This document shows, piece after piece, positions 23,025-35,282 of a DNA stretch of 64,000 nucleotides; position 1 is the stretch's first letter; every line of letters begins with the position of its first letter. Source of the stretch: Rhytidiadelphus loreus (lineage: Eukaryota; Streptophyta; Bryopsida; Hypnales; Hylocomiaceae); assembly GCA_947034895.1 (NCBI GenBank), contig OX344763.1:21111001-21175000 (forward strand). Direction: 5' to 3'. The translations under genes and the position numbers were made by a program. A model generated the notes under the pieces. That model did no database searches. It was not told the origin of the DNA and worked only from the letters and a program-made list of their open reading frames with translations.

Positions 23025-26000
23025 CACTAGAAGAAACCCGTGTTTTTTTTGACACGCAAATTCTGCATGCTCGTGTCTGGAGTGATGTCCGTCGATGTCC
23101 AATTAGACATTCAAATTTTTGCGTTCATAAAGACATGCAAAAAACATCGAAAATCTGCCCAGACATCACATGTCCAAGGCTTGATGTCAAAAAAAACATT
23201 GGTCGACGGGGTTCTAAAATTGTGCCATCTGTCATGCCACGTGAGCACGGGAAGCCAAGTCGGATTTTTTTTCATCCATTACCCGTGAGTGACGTGTCAT
23301 ATCGACGTGGCTTATTTTTTGGGTGTGACGTGGCATTGTTTTGGGGCCTGAAAATAGGTCTAGAAGGAATGCTACTATGTCATAAATGATGACCACACAG
23401 ACATTATGTCGTCTTCTAGGATGTTTGTGAAGACATCTCAATAGACATTCTATATCTACAATGACATCATGTTGTCATTCTAGACGTTGTTCTCGTCACG
23501 TACACTGTGAAGAGAGACGTCTACTTTGATTTTCATTATACCGAATGCAACATGTCCATGACTTTTGTGTTGTCCCTGTGGATGTTGTTTGTGACATGGG
23601 GCGTAGCTCTGAAAGCAATAGTGTGTACTGTACAAAACACTTGCAACTGACTTTGGACGTTTTCGCCTGCATCCCTACAAAGTAAACTAGACACAACGAT
23701 GTCACCATGAGCATTTCTTACACTGTTTCATTAACATCAGAGAAAACATAGAGTGTCCAAAACAATATAGTTGATGTACAAAATGATATCAAATTTGACA
23801 TCATGTGTTAAGCAAAGTAGTTTATTATCCAACATGATGTCTAGAAAAACAATCATATGTATTACATAATGTATATGTCCATATCATGATGCCCTCTATA
23901 TAAACACTGTATAAAATTTCGTACATAATATTCTATACTTGTACCATACTATATACACCATACATAACATAAAATACATACATACATAATATAAAACATA
24001 TACATACATGATATATAATATAAAATACATACATACATGATACATAATATAAAATACATACATACATCATGCATAATATAAAATACATACATACATCATA
24101 CATAATATTAAATATATACATACATCATATATACAGAAATAGTTTACCATACTTAATACACAATATTTGATAGTTAGATCAAAATAAAGGCTTTAAACGC
24201 ACCTTATTATGATTAAAGGGAGGGAAGAAGCCAATATATTTATACAAGAAAGGTGGTGGGAAGAATAACAAACGGTATGAGATATTAAAAATGCAGTCAT
24301 GATAGAGGATGAAAAGAGGCAATGCTGACGTTGGTGCTAACGTTTGTTTGGACGTCGGTGTTGATGTTATTGTTAGACATGACATCTGTAGCCGATGTCT
24401 TTGTAGGCATTCTTTTGTTTAATACAACATCTAATAAGGTAAGGCATGCACGTGGATTTTTCTACTTCTGACATGTTTTACCTTTCCTTTTGCAAGATCT
24501 CCTAGAACAATACATGTTGGATGTCATGCATTGTGAGAAAAATTTATGCGAAAATATTTTGAAGATGTTGCTTTCAATGAACGATAGCTAAGCAATTGTG
24601 TGAATGCCGAGGATCTAGGAATTTGTGAGGAAATCAGGTTGCAGGCGCCAAGGCAATGCAATGATGATTTCCACATGCTACATGCACCTTACATCTTGAC
24701 CACGCAGAAACAAGTTGAGTTCATAGCCATAGTGTGCAATATACGCAATTACGCACCCTCACAAACTATATCAGTGCAATTCACAAACGCGATAGAGATG
24801 ACAAACTACAAAACATGTAAGCACATGACTACCACAAACTCATGCAACAAATAAGATACACCATAATCAATTGCCTTAGAAGTGTTTATTTTATTTCCAA
24901 TAGTACTAGGTCATGCAAATTCCACAATTGAGAGAATGTACAGGTCCATGGCAAAGGTAGTGCTTCCGATGTTTATATGTCTCCATCGCCTTTGTCGTTT
25001 TTTGTAAAATGAATGTAGTGTCTCCCTACAATTGCGTGTACCATACGCCCTTCTTCAAAGCACAAATTTTTACTGATTTCTAAGTATATTATATATAGTT
25101 TGTTGTGAAAGTGCTCGTAGAAACGGGACATGCTGTCAAGGACATTAGTGACGACATTGCATTGGCCCGCATTTGATAGTACCGTCTTCTTTGGCGGCAG
25201 TGCAATCATATGCCAAGATTTGGCATACACAAGAGTGTCCTATGAAAGACCTTCAGAGGTAGCCAATACCATTTGCGCAGTGACAAATATCTTTGTCAAT
25301 GTCTAGGTGCATTTAGAAATGTCTATGTAAATATCAAGATGGATAATTAACTAATGCTCTTGCATCTGTTTTGTTGTAGATTCTACCGGTGGTGGTTTGA
25401 AACATTTTGGATGACAATGTATAGTTGGTTATCAAAAAAATGAGGAGAGTATTCCAAAGACTTTGTGACAAGGAAGTGAAGGAGATAGAGAAGGACATTG
25501 TCATGCTGAATGTCTACATGAGAAGGAGTTTCCCAGGCACGACTTTCTTGAACATTATGACACATTTGCCAGTGCATCTCGTAAAGTAGTTATTTGTTTG
25601 TGATCCACTGCATTGTCTGTACATGAAGACATTAAAGGACTATATTTGTACCTGCACACACCCAAAAGGTAGCATAGCTGAGGGATCTTTTGCATAGAGT
25701 ACATGAAAGATTATAAAAGAACCAATAAAATATTTGTTGCATTCTTAGTCCTCGCGCACCACATGCACTCTTTTGTTTTCTCGCAATGATTTTGTAGGAA
25801 GTACACGCATCTTAATACATTAACGTAGAATATTGGAAATGAACAATTTCTATTTGTCTATTTGAATTGAATGGTGCATGTCGTTCATTAAATTAGCTTG
25901 AACTTAGTCTAGAGGTACAATACTACAATGCTTGAAGTGCTCACCCTGTGTTAGATAGAAATGAAACGAAGAAGACGGTTAAGCATTCCAAAGTAGCCTT

Positions 26001-26982
26001 AATAAGATAATGTAAACAGATAATGTCATTGTTAGGAAGTACTCTCCTATTCGATCACTTTGTTGTTCAGGCTGCTCACTCTTTAGTAGACTAGTAGAAC
26101 ACATGAACGCCTCCAGAACATTGCTGTGCTAGAAGACAACGATGTCAGAATGAAACCAACGTATCTAAAGACATTCACATGTTACTGTCAACATCAGCAT
26201 GAGCATTGTAGTGCTTGCTAAGAAGTCCCTAGCTAAGTCAGACATCTCAAGCGACGTCCATACGAATATGTCATCTGAGACATCTAAAAAAATGTCATGA
26301 CGTTTCAGTAGGCAGTTTGAGGTTTTTGAAAACATGAAGGTCAACATTGTAGTACTTGTACAAAAGTCTCCAAGAATAAGACATTGCAGTTGATGTCTAG
26401 ACTGACGTTGAGATGTCCTCTGAGACATCTAAACAAGCGTCACGATGTCTCAACAAATACTGTCAGGAAGAACAGGGAAGACATTAAGCTCAATGCTTCA
26501 AAATCTGTGCTAACGTGGCCGGGCCACGTCAGTCAAAAAAATTGCCATGTCAGCAAATTTCCCTCAATCTCGCCACGTCATCTGCCACGTCAGCATGTCT
26601 AGAAATTTTCAAGACCGGGCACTACCCGGCCCTCCCTTTTTTCATGGCGGGTAAACATTTTAATTAAACAAAAACAAAAAATTAAAATTACAGCCGATGA
26701 AAAAAGGTCAACGATGCTGACGTGGCAATTCCGATTTTTACGAACACTATTGCAGACATGCTCATGTCCGCAAGAATGTCAGAAGAAAGGGGTATGTCAG
26801 TGGAAACAAGAAGCTGTTATCACCTAAATTTTGGCATGTCCGTTGCAACAGCCACTCAGATCTGTTGGAAATGGCAAACAATCTTCTAGACACGAAGATG
26901 TCTCCTTGGACATAGTATGTCCAACCTCGGACACTCTGCGTTGTGGGCCCGTTGTAAAAAAAAACACGAGTTTCTTTTAGTG
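23025..26982 (+). mobile_element. CACTA (En/Spm) transposon with TTC target duplication
   Basis: The left end reads CACTAGAAGAAACCCGTG and the right end reads CACGAGTTTCTTTTAGTG, a near-perfect inverted pair with the diagnostic CACTA/TAGTG termini. The trinucleotide TTC flanks both sides (23022-23024 and 26983-26985), as expected for CACTA elements. Sub-terminal DNA at both ends is crowded with GACATC/GATGTC motifs, typical of transposase-binding repeats. On the plus strand at about 25440-25720 a decayed tnp2 is readable across frames: RRVFQRLCDKEVKE, TTFLNIMTHLPVHLVK and HPKGSIAEG, matching the conserved tnp2 block usually read as FFDIMTHLPVHLV. The frame is broken, so the element (3,958 bp) is non-autonomous. 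It is the inverted partner of the decayed copy at 7682-11367. Confidence 0.92.
25438..25720 (+). pseudogene. CACTA tnp2 transposase remnant
   Basis: Readable blocks include MRRVFQRLCDKEVKE from about 25438, GTTFLNIMTHLPVHLVK at about 25530-25592, and LKDYICTCTHPKGSIAEG at about 25630-25685. They correspond to the C-terminal half of plant CACTA tnp2 DDE transposases. Frameshifts and a TAG directly after PVHLVK show that it is dead. The sequence aligns with the minus-strand remnant at about 8700-9090. Confidence 0.75.
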
Positions 26983-29711
26983 TTCTCAACTCATTTCTTC
27001 ACTATGAGAGTTTTTTTCAAATTGAAGAATAATTCTTTGATTCTTTGAATATAAAAATTTTGGATTAATTTTATTGGTGTGAAACCTACTCACAAATCGA
27101 ATGAAAATGGATAAATGTAGATGAAAGTTGGATGACAATCACACTATTTGAGAGATATTATAGACTACATTCCATTGATTTTATGTACTGTATAATATTG
27201 TGAACTTCTACATAAGTGTGCTTTACAAAACACATTTCCAAACTAGTTTAAATTAGTTTCATTTCTAGGGGGGATATTAGTTGAATTAATTTGAATAGTA
27301 GGAAAAGAGGTTTCAAACACCAAGCTATAGTATTAGGGCTTGGTTCCGAAGCCCTACATGGGACTTTGATACTAGGCTAAGACACTATAATTTGGTTATT
27401 GTATCTTTTTACAAAATCTAAGGTAAAATAATGTAACAAATACATGGCCAACATGCTTACATGGTTAGAAAAAATTTAAGATAAATATAAGGAGTATCCG
27501 CCTTTAAGATTGGAAGAGTTAGAATATGTATTTGCATATGAATATGCAAGATGCAAGATGCAAGATTATAATTGCCATTCTCCAAATACCTCTACCTTAT
27601 TGACTACCTTGGACATATTTGAGTGCATGTCTAGTAAAAAAGCATGGGTGTTGAAAGATGTTTAGAAAGGTCATCCAACAAAGTGTATTGTCTATTAAAA
27701 CTACATGCATTTGCTAAGATGATCAATTATATGTTTTTTGAGCCTTACATACATCAAATTGTACTATACCACATACTATAGATTTCTTTGGCATATGAAA
27801 TTTCTATGTAACATTCTTTCCAAGTAACACTTGGAACAAACTCTAAAGATTTTGTGTACAAGTTTTCAAAGATGTTCCCTTCACTTAGACTCCATATCTT
27901 TTACTATAATAATATACAATTTTTCTTATTGCACATGTTTAAAACTTTCTAATTTTCACAATACTTATCTAAATCATATTGAACTTGTCTCATGGATACA
28001 TAAGTCACACATACAAAATCAATCTTCATGTTTCTAAACCAAATTCATAACCAATCCTACTATTTTCTTATTTTCTTGTAGATGTTTGATTTGTAACTTT
28101 GCAATTGCAAGTTCTTAAAAGGATTGAGACTTCCATTGTGTTTGTATATAGAACTTCTAAAAAGGCATCACCATGTATTCAAATTGCCACTTTGAAATGT
28201 CTTCAACTTTATATGCAATGCAACATGGCCCTAAATTAATAGAACAATCACCATTGTGAAAGGTTTTAAGTTTTTTTATGATAAAGATGACTCTTTGATG
28301 CACCTATATAATACTTTAAAGATTCTTTTAACCCCTAAATGTCCAAGCCTTTTCAAGTGTGTTTTGACTATGAAAAAAGAATATGGGCTTATAGTTATCT
28401 CTACTGAAGCAAATTGATTTTTTTCCAAAATCTAACCATATGGATGTTTAAAGAGCTTGCTTATTAGTATGCACACCAATTTTGAGTGCAAAATTGCATA
28501 AGAGTTGTGAGATTATAACAAGAGAAATGTACATTTTTTATTTTTAGTATGCTACCCCTCTCCACAATGATTCAAAAATTTGCACATAAAAGTTTTTTGA
28601 GATTGGAGGTGACATGAACAACTACAAATTATGTTAGCACACTAAAATGCCCTTTCAAAAAGCTTAATATCACTTGAAAAGCTATTAAACTCATTACACA
28701 ATCCACCTTGCAATTGTTGAGATGCAATTTTTATTTATAAGTATAAATCACAAATAACTCCAAATCAACACTTGTTTAAATTTTCTATCATGAAAACACT
28801 TTACTCTTTCCATTGAATCATTTTTAAAATAAATAAATAAATACAAGTTTTTAGATCTCAAATCAAATGAAATTGCTCAAAGTTGAAAAATGAAGTAAAA
28901 TTAGCAAGCTTTACTCTTTCACTAATGGACATATATGGCTTTGGAGACCTCTCAACAATCAAATATGTACCGTTTTCAGTGAAAAATGAAAGTTTTCAAT
29001 AGTTAACCCTAAAAATTGACTCCCCAAAATTTTAAAACAGTCAAACGAATTTAACTGCCCAGTGCAAAATGAGCCTGAAATTTCAGATCGACCATTATTG
29101 GTTAGTCCATTCTCTTAATCAAAACGTTAATTATCAAGGTTTTCGTTTGCACACAATGAAAATGGTTCAAATCACCAAAAAAAGCTGTTCCTGCTTCAGA
29201 ATGCTAGGTAAAATGAGTCGAATTTTAATAACAATGAATTTTTGAGAGTTCCAAGCAGTCTAGATCAGAGAGCATGCTCAAAAGGTGATCACTACCACTA
29301 TGTGGAAGAATTCACTTCCTAAACAAGATGTAATATGAGTCAAAATCCCTGAAGGGGGTCTAAATTCTACTCCGTATTTTCTAAGAACAGGTTCACTAAC
29401 ACTTTCGTGTGGTCCCTGGTCATCTACAAGCTTGTACTTAAGCATAACGTAAATTCAAAATGCGAATAGAAAATAGGTGGTCTTGCAAGGATGCTGGTGC
29501 GGACCAGCAAGAATGAGAGATCAATTTTGAGGGAAAATGCAATAAATCAATGAGATGAATAAATAGTAAAATGAATCCTCTGTAACTCCAACAGGGAGGA
29601 TTGGATCACACCTTTTTCTGCCGTTCATACCCATGTATCGCCCACGTTTCACTGATCGCTCGTGCTGTTCTCGAAACAGTCAATCATATGACTGCATTTT
29701 GCTGCCATGAT
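26983..29711. other. AT-rich intergenic DNA upstream of window-right kinase 3' end
   Basis: About 2.7 kb of AT-rich sequence with only short frames lacking recognisable domains. The last few hundred bases before 29712 will include the 3' UTR of the minus-strand kinase gene. I see no other gene. Confidence 0.45.
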
Positions 29712-32700
29712 TCACTGTTTCGCAGAGTCAGCAAGCCATTTTTGATATCCATATGCCTCCCCGTTTGCAATGAGAGCTTTCACAGTGGGCAACCCAAGGG
29801 GATCAGCCTCTTCCAACACCTTCAAAACTGTACCTCCTCCTGTGAACATGTAGTACTTTGGACTGTCTAGTGCAGCATGATACAATCCTGGGTGCAAACT
29901 GTTACAATCACCCATGCAGAGGAGTCAGAACGAAACACCTCAAGCTCTCTGAAAAAAAGGCATTTCTGAAAGGAAAAAATCTATCCTGAATGGTTATGGC
30001 TGTTGTGTCACAGCTACATGGATACCACAGGATAGTACCGTGAAAAAGGACGTGGATGACAACATCCACAGGAGAGAAGATGATGTAAATAGATGGAACT
30101 AAAAGCAGCAACTGATGATGACTGTTATATTGCACATGCTGTGGATTGAGAACACCACAACCTACACTTATGAGATCATATTCAAGCATTTAACCAAAAC
30201 AATGAGGTAACTCATCACATCTCACACACAATGTGCACAAGGTCTTGAGGTCTTGCTTTCAGGCAAAGGATGCGAAGATTGAGAATATTTGAGTAGAAAA
30301 AGTGACCTTTTGAACTCCTGGAGCGTATCACCTCCTCCAAAGAATTTTTGAGCAGTGCGGTTACGGTCAATGGTTTCATCCATCTTGCTAGTTCCATGCC
30401 AGAAGGATGGCATGAGGCCCATGACGGCATTCACAAATATCGTTTTGGCAGAGTCGAGCCCCTCGTGTACTTCTGGAGTCTCAAAAGAAGCAGGGTCCAC
30501 GTCCACAATAAATTGATACTCCTGCCCTGGCTTGAAGTCCTACACAAACGAGAAACATGGAGTTGGTAAGCAGCCAGTCTACGTAGAAAGTATTCAAGGA
30601 CTTTAACAAGGTTAAACTACATATGAGAAAAATACCTTGATGTCGACTGTTCGAAACTTTCCTTCAATGCGACCTTCCAATGTATCAGACTCCACTAGGT
30701 AAGGCAGTTCCAGGACTTTTCCTTCAATTTTGTCCTGTTCCACAAGCTCCTTGGCTAACGCAATGTCGGAGTCCTGCAGAGGACCATACAGCAAATTATA
30801 ACCAAATATCCAAAATAATCCTTTGAAAAATGCAATCCAAACTAAACACTTAAGATCACATTCACACCTGATCTAAAGACTTCAATTCAAACTCAAGGAC
30901 AGATTTGATTTCAACGCACCTCCACACCCTTGATCTTCACACCATATTTAGCACACAGAAACGTGTTGTAGATAAGCCCACCGAGGATGAGATGATCCAC
31001 TCTCTTGTAGATTGCAGTCAGGGGCCCAATTTTGGTGTCGTACTTTGCACCCGCAACTATTGCTAAGAACGGCCTCTTGGGTTCTAACACTGCCCTCACG
31101 TTGGATAGCTCGTCCTGCAAAGTGAAATACTGAATGAGCAAAAGGATCTACTCCCAGATCTACCAAGTCAGTCTGCTAAATGAAACTTGTGAATGAGTCT
31201 TATTCGATACTGATAAGTGAAGCATGGTAATATTCCCAAAGGCCCAAAAGTGCCCGCATTGGTATCTACAGGTTGGGAGGAAGGTAATAAAATGTACCGA
31301 CAGAAAGAAGAAACCATTCCCTACAATTTTGAACAATAAAAATACGACTTGAAAGTTACTAAGACTTACTAGTATTAGCTTCCATAGTGGACTTTCTATA
31401 AGGACCCAAGTGCAGACCCTTGAATATAATGCAATAGTGTGATCAATAGATTGAAGGCTGTCTAGTGAATTACAGAGCTTACAGGCAAGCTTGTAGGGGA
31501 GTCATCTGCATGAAAATTACCTGCATACAAAGACCAGCGAAGGAAGGCAGATACTTGGTAACGTGGTAGGTGGAGGTATGTGGTTGCCATGAGCCGAAGG
31601 CATCGTTCACATATACATCAGCAAGCCCAGCTAGTTGCACAGCAAGGCGCTCCATTTTCTCACCCTTGTCTTCTTCTCCCTGTACATTGTCCAGGTATAA
31701 TTCATTGGTTACCGTTCCCCCACATGTTTAAGCAAAGCGAGAAACATTAAGTGTCTGAGTGGTCATATACCAAAAACATGCATGTGCAGTTTCAAAGAAA
31801 TTCATACCTCACAAACACAGTCTCCATTAGATTGACAAAGATTTTAATGTTAGGTTCACAGGTATTCGATTCATATAATCTTGTTGAATTCATGTTGATT
31901 TCGTGTTACTGTAGTGTACCGCAAATGGTGAAAGCTTCACGTTACTGTGATTGGTAGCTAAAAAATTGTGAACTTCAGGGGAAGTAGCAAAACATACCAA
32001 TAGAAAGAAGAAATCATGACTTACATTTATTTAAAATTAGAAACTTGTTTTGGAAGTTACTGTTATTGGCTAGGAGCTTCAAAAGTAACCTTTCTACTTT
32101 CAGTTCAGGAAGTAAGATTTAGTTTAACATAAAAATGGTTTAAAGTTCATCGATTTAATCAGGATGCACTTACAGCAAACCAACGAGTATTGGGCAAGTA
32201 GATGCCACCAATTTTGCGAGCGCGCAAATCATGGATTAGCCAGTTCACGGAGGTATCCACATCTTCAATCCCCTCATTCTGGAAAACATGGAACTTGGGA
32301 ATTGCGAACTTGATACGCAACTTTCGTTGCAAGTAACCCACGACAGCATCCACCGCATCATCTTGCTTGACAGTCAAAGTTTTCGTTTTCTTGTCATATG
32401 GGCGCCCAACGTGACTCATTATAATCAGCCTGTCAAGAAAATAACCTTCGTCAGAAACTGGAAAATGCAGTACATGGCTGAGTTAATACCAATGTACGCG
32501 TTTTTTGGAAAGCGTCATTATGTCTCATTTTCACAAACATCTCCATCATTGTAAGGTAGTCAAAATGTAAACAAAAATTACCTATACAGCTATATCCTAA
32601 AACTCGTCAAAAATGTTGGCTCAAGAACCTCACCTGCCACCACGTTCAATGATATTGTACATAGTTGCCAATGTGACGTCGATACGATACTGATCCAATA

Positions 32701-34046
32701 TTTTCCCTGTCAAACCCTCATCAAGTGAGCATACAATGTTACACTTTAAACCGGCACGCCAGGTGTAACACTGGTAACCAGAAATAACATAATCAATATC
32801 TACACTCAAAAGTTCAAATTGAGATTTCGTGCTCAATCCTCAATTCAACGTTTTGAGTGAATTCTTGTTGAACAGCTACTGAAAATGCATCGTAATGAGC
32901 TGAAGTGAAATACATATCCTAACTTGACATATTAAGATAATCAAAGATGTACGGCGACTCCAGAGAGAGCCAGTAAGCATTTCTGGATCAAACCATGCGA
33001 GTGATAGCTTGTTGGAAACCTACGCACATAGTGCTTCTAACAAGCCATTACCTGTGTTCTAATTCCCATTGAAGTTTTCTGGCAAGCGTTCACAATGACG
33101 ACTAGCAAGGCTTTCACACCCGGCGTTCCAGTATAAAAAACAGACTCTTCAACCATTTAACAATCAATAATATTGTTTTTTCTGCAGGTCTGGTGTTCCT
33201 TTAACTCATGTGAATGGATTCTACTACTACGGTAATCACACCTGAAACCATCCGAATAAGCATTTGAGCATGGTTCCTCTTCCTAAGTTGACTTAGCTTT
33301 TGTTAAGTCTTGCTAAGAGCCCAAAGCTTGACTCCAGATTCTTTTAGCATGCATTCTTTGGACACCCTATAAACAAACTATGAATTTTCAAAGTTCTGAA
33401 AATAAGCGTACGCAAAATCGACCTCATCGACCCAACGCTCTTAGGCTCTCATGAATAGAAGCTGTATGTTTTAGCTTCGATCGGTATTGCAAACAGGTAG
33501 CAGGTCGCAATTAGGTATAGTTACGTTACAAATTCCAGGAGATGTACACTTTCTAACGACAAAGCGAAGATTCTAGAATCTCCATCGAAAATCGTCAGAC
33601 TGTTTTGTTTTTTCTAGAAGCTACACTGATTCGTCCAATAGTGCGTGTGACACTAATGTCCCAAAGTAACACTATTTTGAATTATTTTTAGAGTTGAAAT
33701 ATTACTATTTTGTACCAATTTCAACAAAAACAAAAACAAATTGGTGAAACTAATTCTCCCCCTCATTAATAGGACAAATCAGTGTAGAGTGATAATATCG
33801 ATTCAAGTGATTGCTTAGCCTAGAACTCTCGAATGGCAAAGAGCATGGCGACATAGAATTCTGACCTTTCTTTACGACATTGTGGTCGACACGAAGCAGA
33901 ACAACTTTGTCCTCGAGATCGGCATGTTGGAGGAGCGGCAGACGAGCGTCCAGAGGCTCCTTATCATCGTGCTCGTGGTCATCCACCACGTATCCCACTC
34001 GCAAGCCGTTGCCATTGCCATCCTTTGGCTTCAAATACGGAGCCAT
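29712..34046 (-). CDS. PGK: Phosphoglycerate kinase, divergent, 8 coding exons
   Basis: Phosphoglycerate kinase converts 1,3-bisphosphoglycerate and ADP to 3-phosphoglycerate and ATP in glycolysis. Exons from 5' to 3' are 34046-33866, 32706-32634, 32429-32174, 31679-31521, 31114-30920, 30773-30636, 30539-30307 and 29898-29712. They sum to 1,422 nt (473 aa plus TGA) with unbroken phase and GT/AG at every junction. Family landmarks in order are RVDHNVVKKGKILDQYRID, MSHVGRPYD, LPNTRWFAGEE, VNDAFGSWQPHTSTYHV, IVAGAKYDTKIGPL, GGGDTLQEF and FTGGGTVLKVLEE. The N-terminus (MAPYLKPKDGNGNG...) adds about 40 residues over typical enzymes and does not look like a plastid transit peptide, so a cytosolic location is inferred. 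Several conserved positions differ: RVDHNV for the usual RVDFNV, SWQPHT where AHRAHS-like sequence is usual, and VNAVMG for WNGPMG. It is head to head with the C1D-like gene. Family membership is firm; normal catalysis is less certain. Confidence 0.93.
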
Positions 34047-35282
34047 CGACGCAATCAACTGGCTCCTGTCACTTTGTTTCTAACAGTAAGCACACAACAT
34101 GGAAATTAGTCACAAAGGTTGAATTCATCTTTCTAGACCAGTCGTGCATTAGATTGACCTACAACTCTAGGACATTGCAATATATCATACAAAACTTGAA
34201 AGCATACTCTGAAAGTGACAATAGTACACAACCAACATCAATTTCCTCAGTTCAAAATAGCACAGACTATTTTTGAGCTTAAATCCGAATTGTGAAATCA
34301 ATCTAATCTAACTAACTCGCGAGAACTACTTGCATTAGATTGACCTCCAATTCTAGGGTTCAGCAAGCAGTTCACCCAAAACTTGAAAGTACTCGATGGA
34401 ACTCGCAAAAGTAGAAGACCCAACATCAATTTCATAAGTTAAGAAACACAGGACATATTTGCAACGAAAGTAAAAGTATGGAACAGCTAATCTACGCATA
34501 CTAGACCAGTCATGCATTAGATTTACCTCCAATTCTAGGGTTCTGCAAGTCTAGGTCACCCAAACTTGAAAGCACACGGTGAAACGCGCCATAGTACAAA
34601 AACCAACAAAATAGCTCGATTTCCTCAGTTCGAAAAACACAGGAAATAATATTCGCACTGAAAGCAAATCAAGAAATTATCCTACGCAATCGCGAAAACA
34701 GCACACTCTAACTAGAAACGCAATTGCGAAGACGTACGGAAGAAAATGTTCGTTAGAACTCTCACCACAGCAACACTCCACACCAACGATCCGAAGCTAC
34801 CTCACCAAATGATCAATCGACAAAGAACAATTCAAATCAGAAAAAAAGAAATAGAATTGCGCACCACAAAGAGTCTGCGACTGCGAAGCTCTTATGCACC
34901 TTGAGGATCGTCTTCCCCAAGCAATTGAGCTGTTACGCCCCCCGCAAGTCCGCAGCATCGGAACCCCACACCGCGCGGTCTCGGTTACGCGCGCAGTTTG
35001 GCAACACTATCCCTGGTTTCTTTTGCCCTGCGCGCGGTTCCACCCTCAGTTGGGCTGCCAGTTTTCTCTGATGATTAGGCAAAGGTAGGTGCATTCGTGG
35101 TCTGTGCTCCGCGTCTTCGATTTTTCTTACCTTGCGGAGTCACGGAGTGGCCAGAGATTTTGTTCTCCTTTGCATGTGGCGAACTGCCTGGAAGTGAGGA
35201 GCGCAAGTTTCGACGTTGGTTTTAGGGTTTAGGGTTTAGTGGGGTTTGGGGGAATTTTTTTTCCCCCCCAGAGTGACTGGCT
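34047..35282. promoter_or_regulatory. Shared divergent promoter region (PGK / C1D)
   Basis: The 1.24 kb between the two divergent start codons holds both 5' UTRs and the promoters. It turns GC-richer from about 34870 to 35280 than the surrounding DNA. The kinase 5' UTR is probably spliced, since an AG acceptor-like site sits just 5' of its ATG near 34080. A TGGGCT site II-like motif is at 35051-35056 and a telo-box array is at 35220-35240. At 34090-34650, phrases such as ATTAGATTGACCTCCAATTC and ACTTGAAAG recur three times, a loose ~200-bp tandem repeat. Confidence 0.55.
35220..35240 (+). promoter_or_regulatory. Telo-box array upstream of C1D-like gene
   Basis: TTTTAGGGTTTAGGGTTTAG contains two complete telomere-like units and lies 43-63 bp before the ATG. 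Telo-boxes (AAACCCTAA), often with site II TGGGCY motifs, are a known promoter signature of plant translation and ribosome-biogenesis genes. Here they fit the predicted rRNA-processing role of the downstream gene. Confidence 0.7.
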
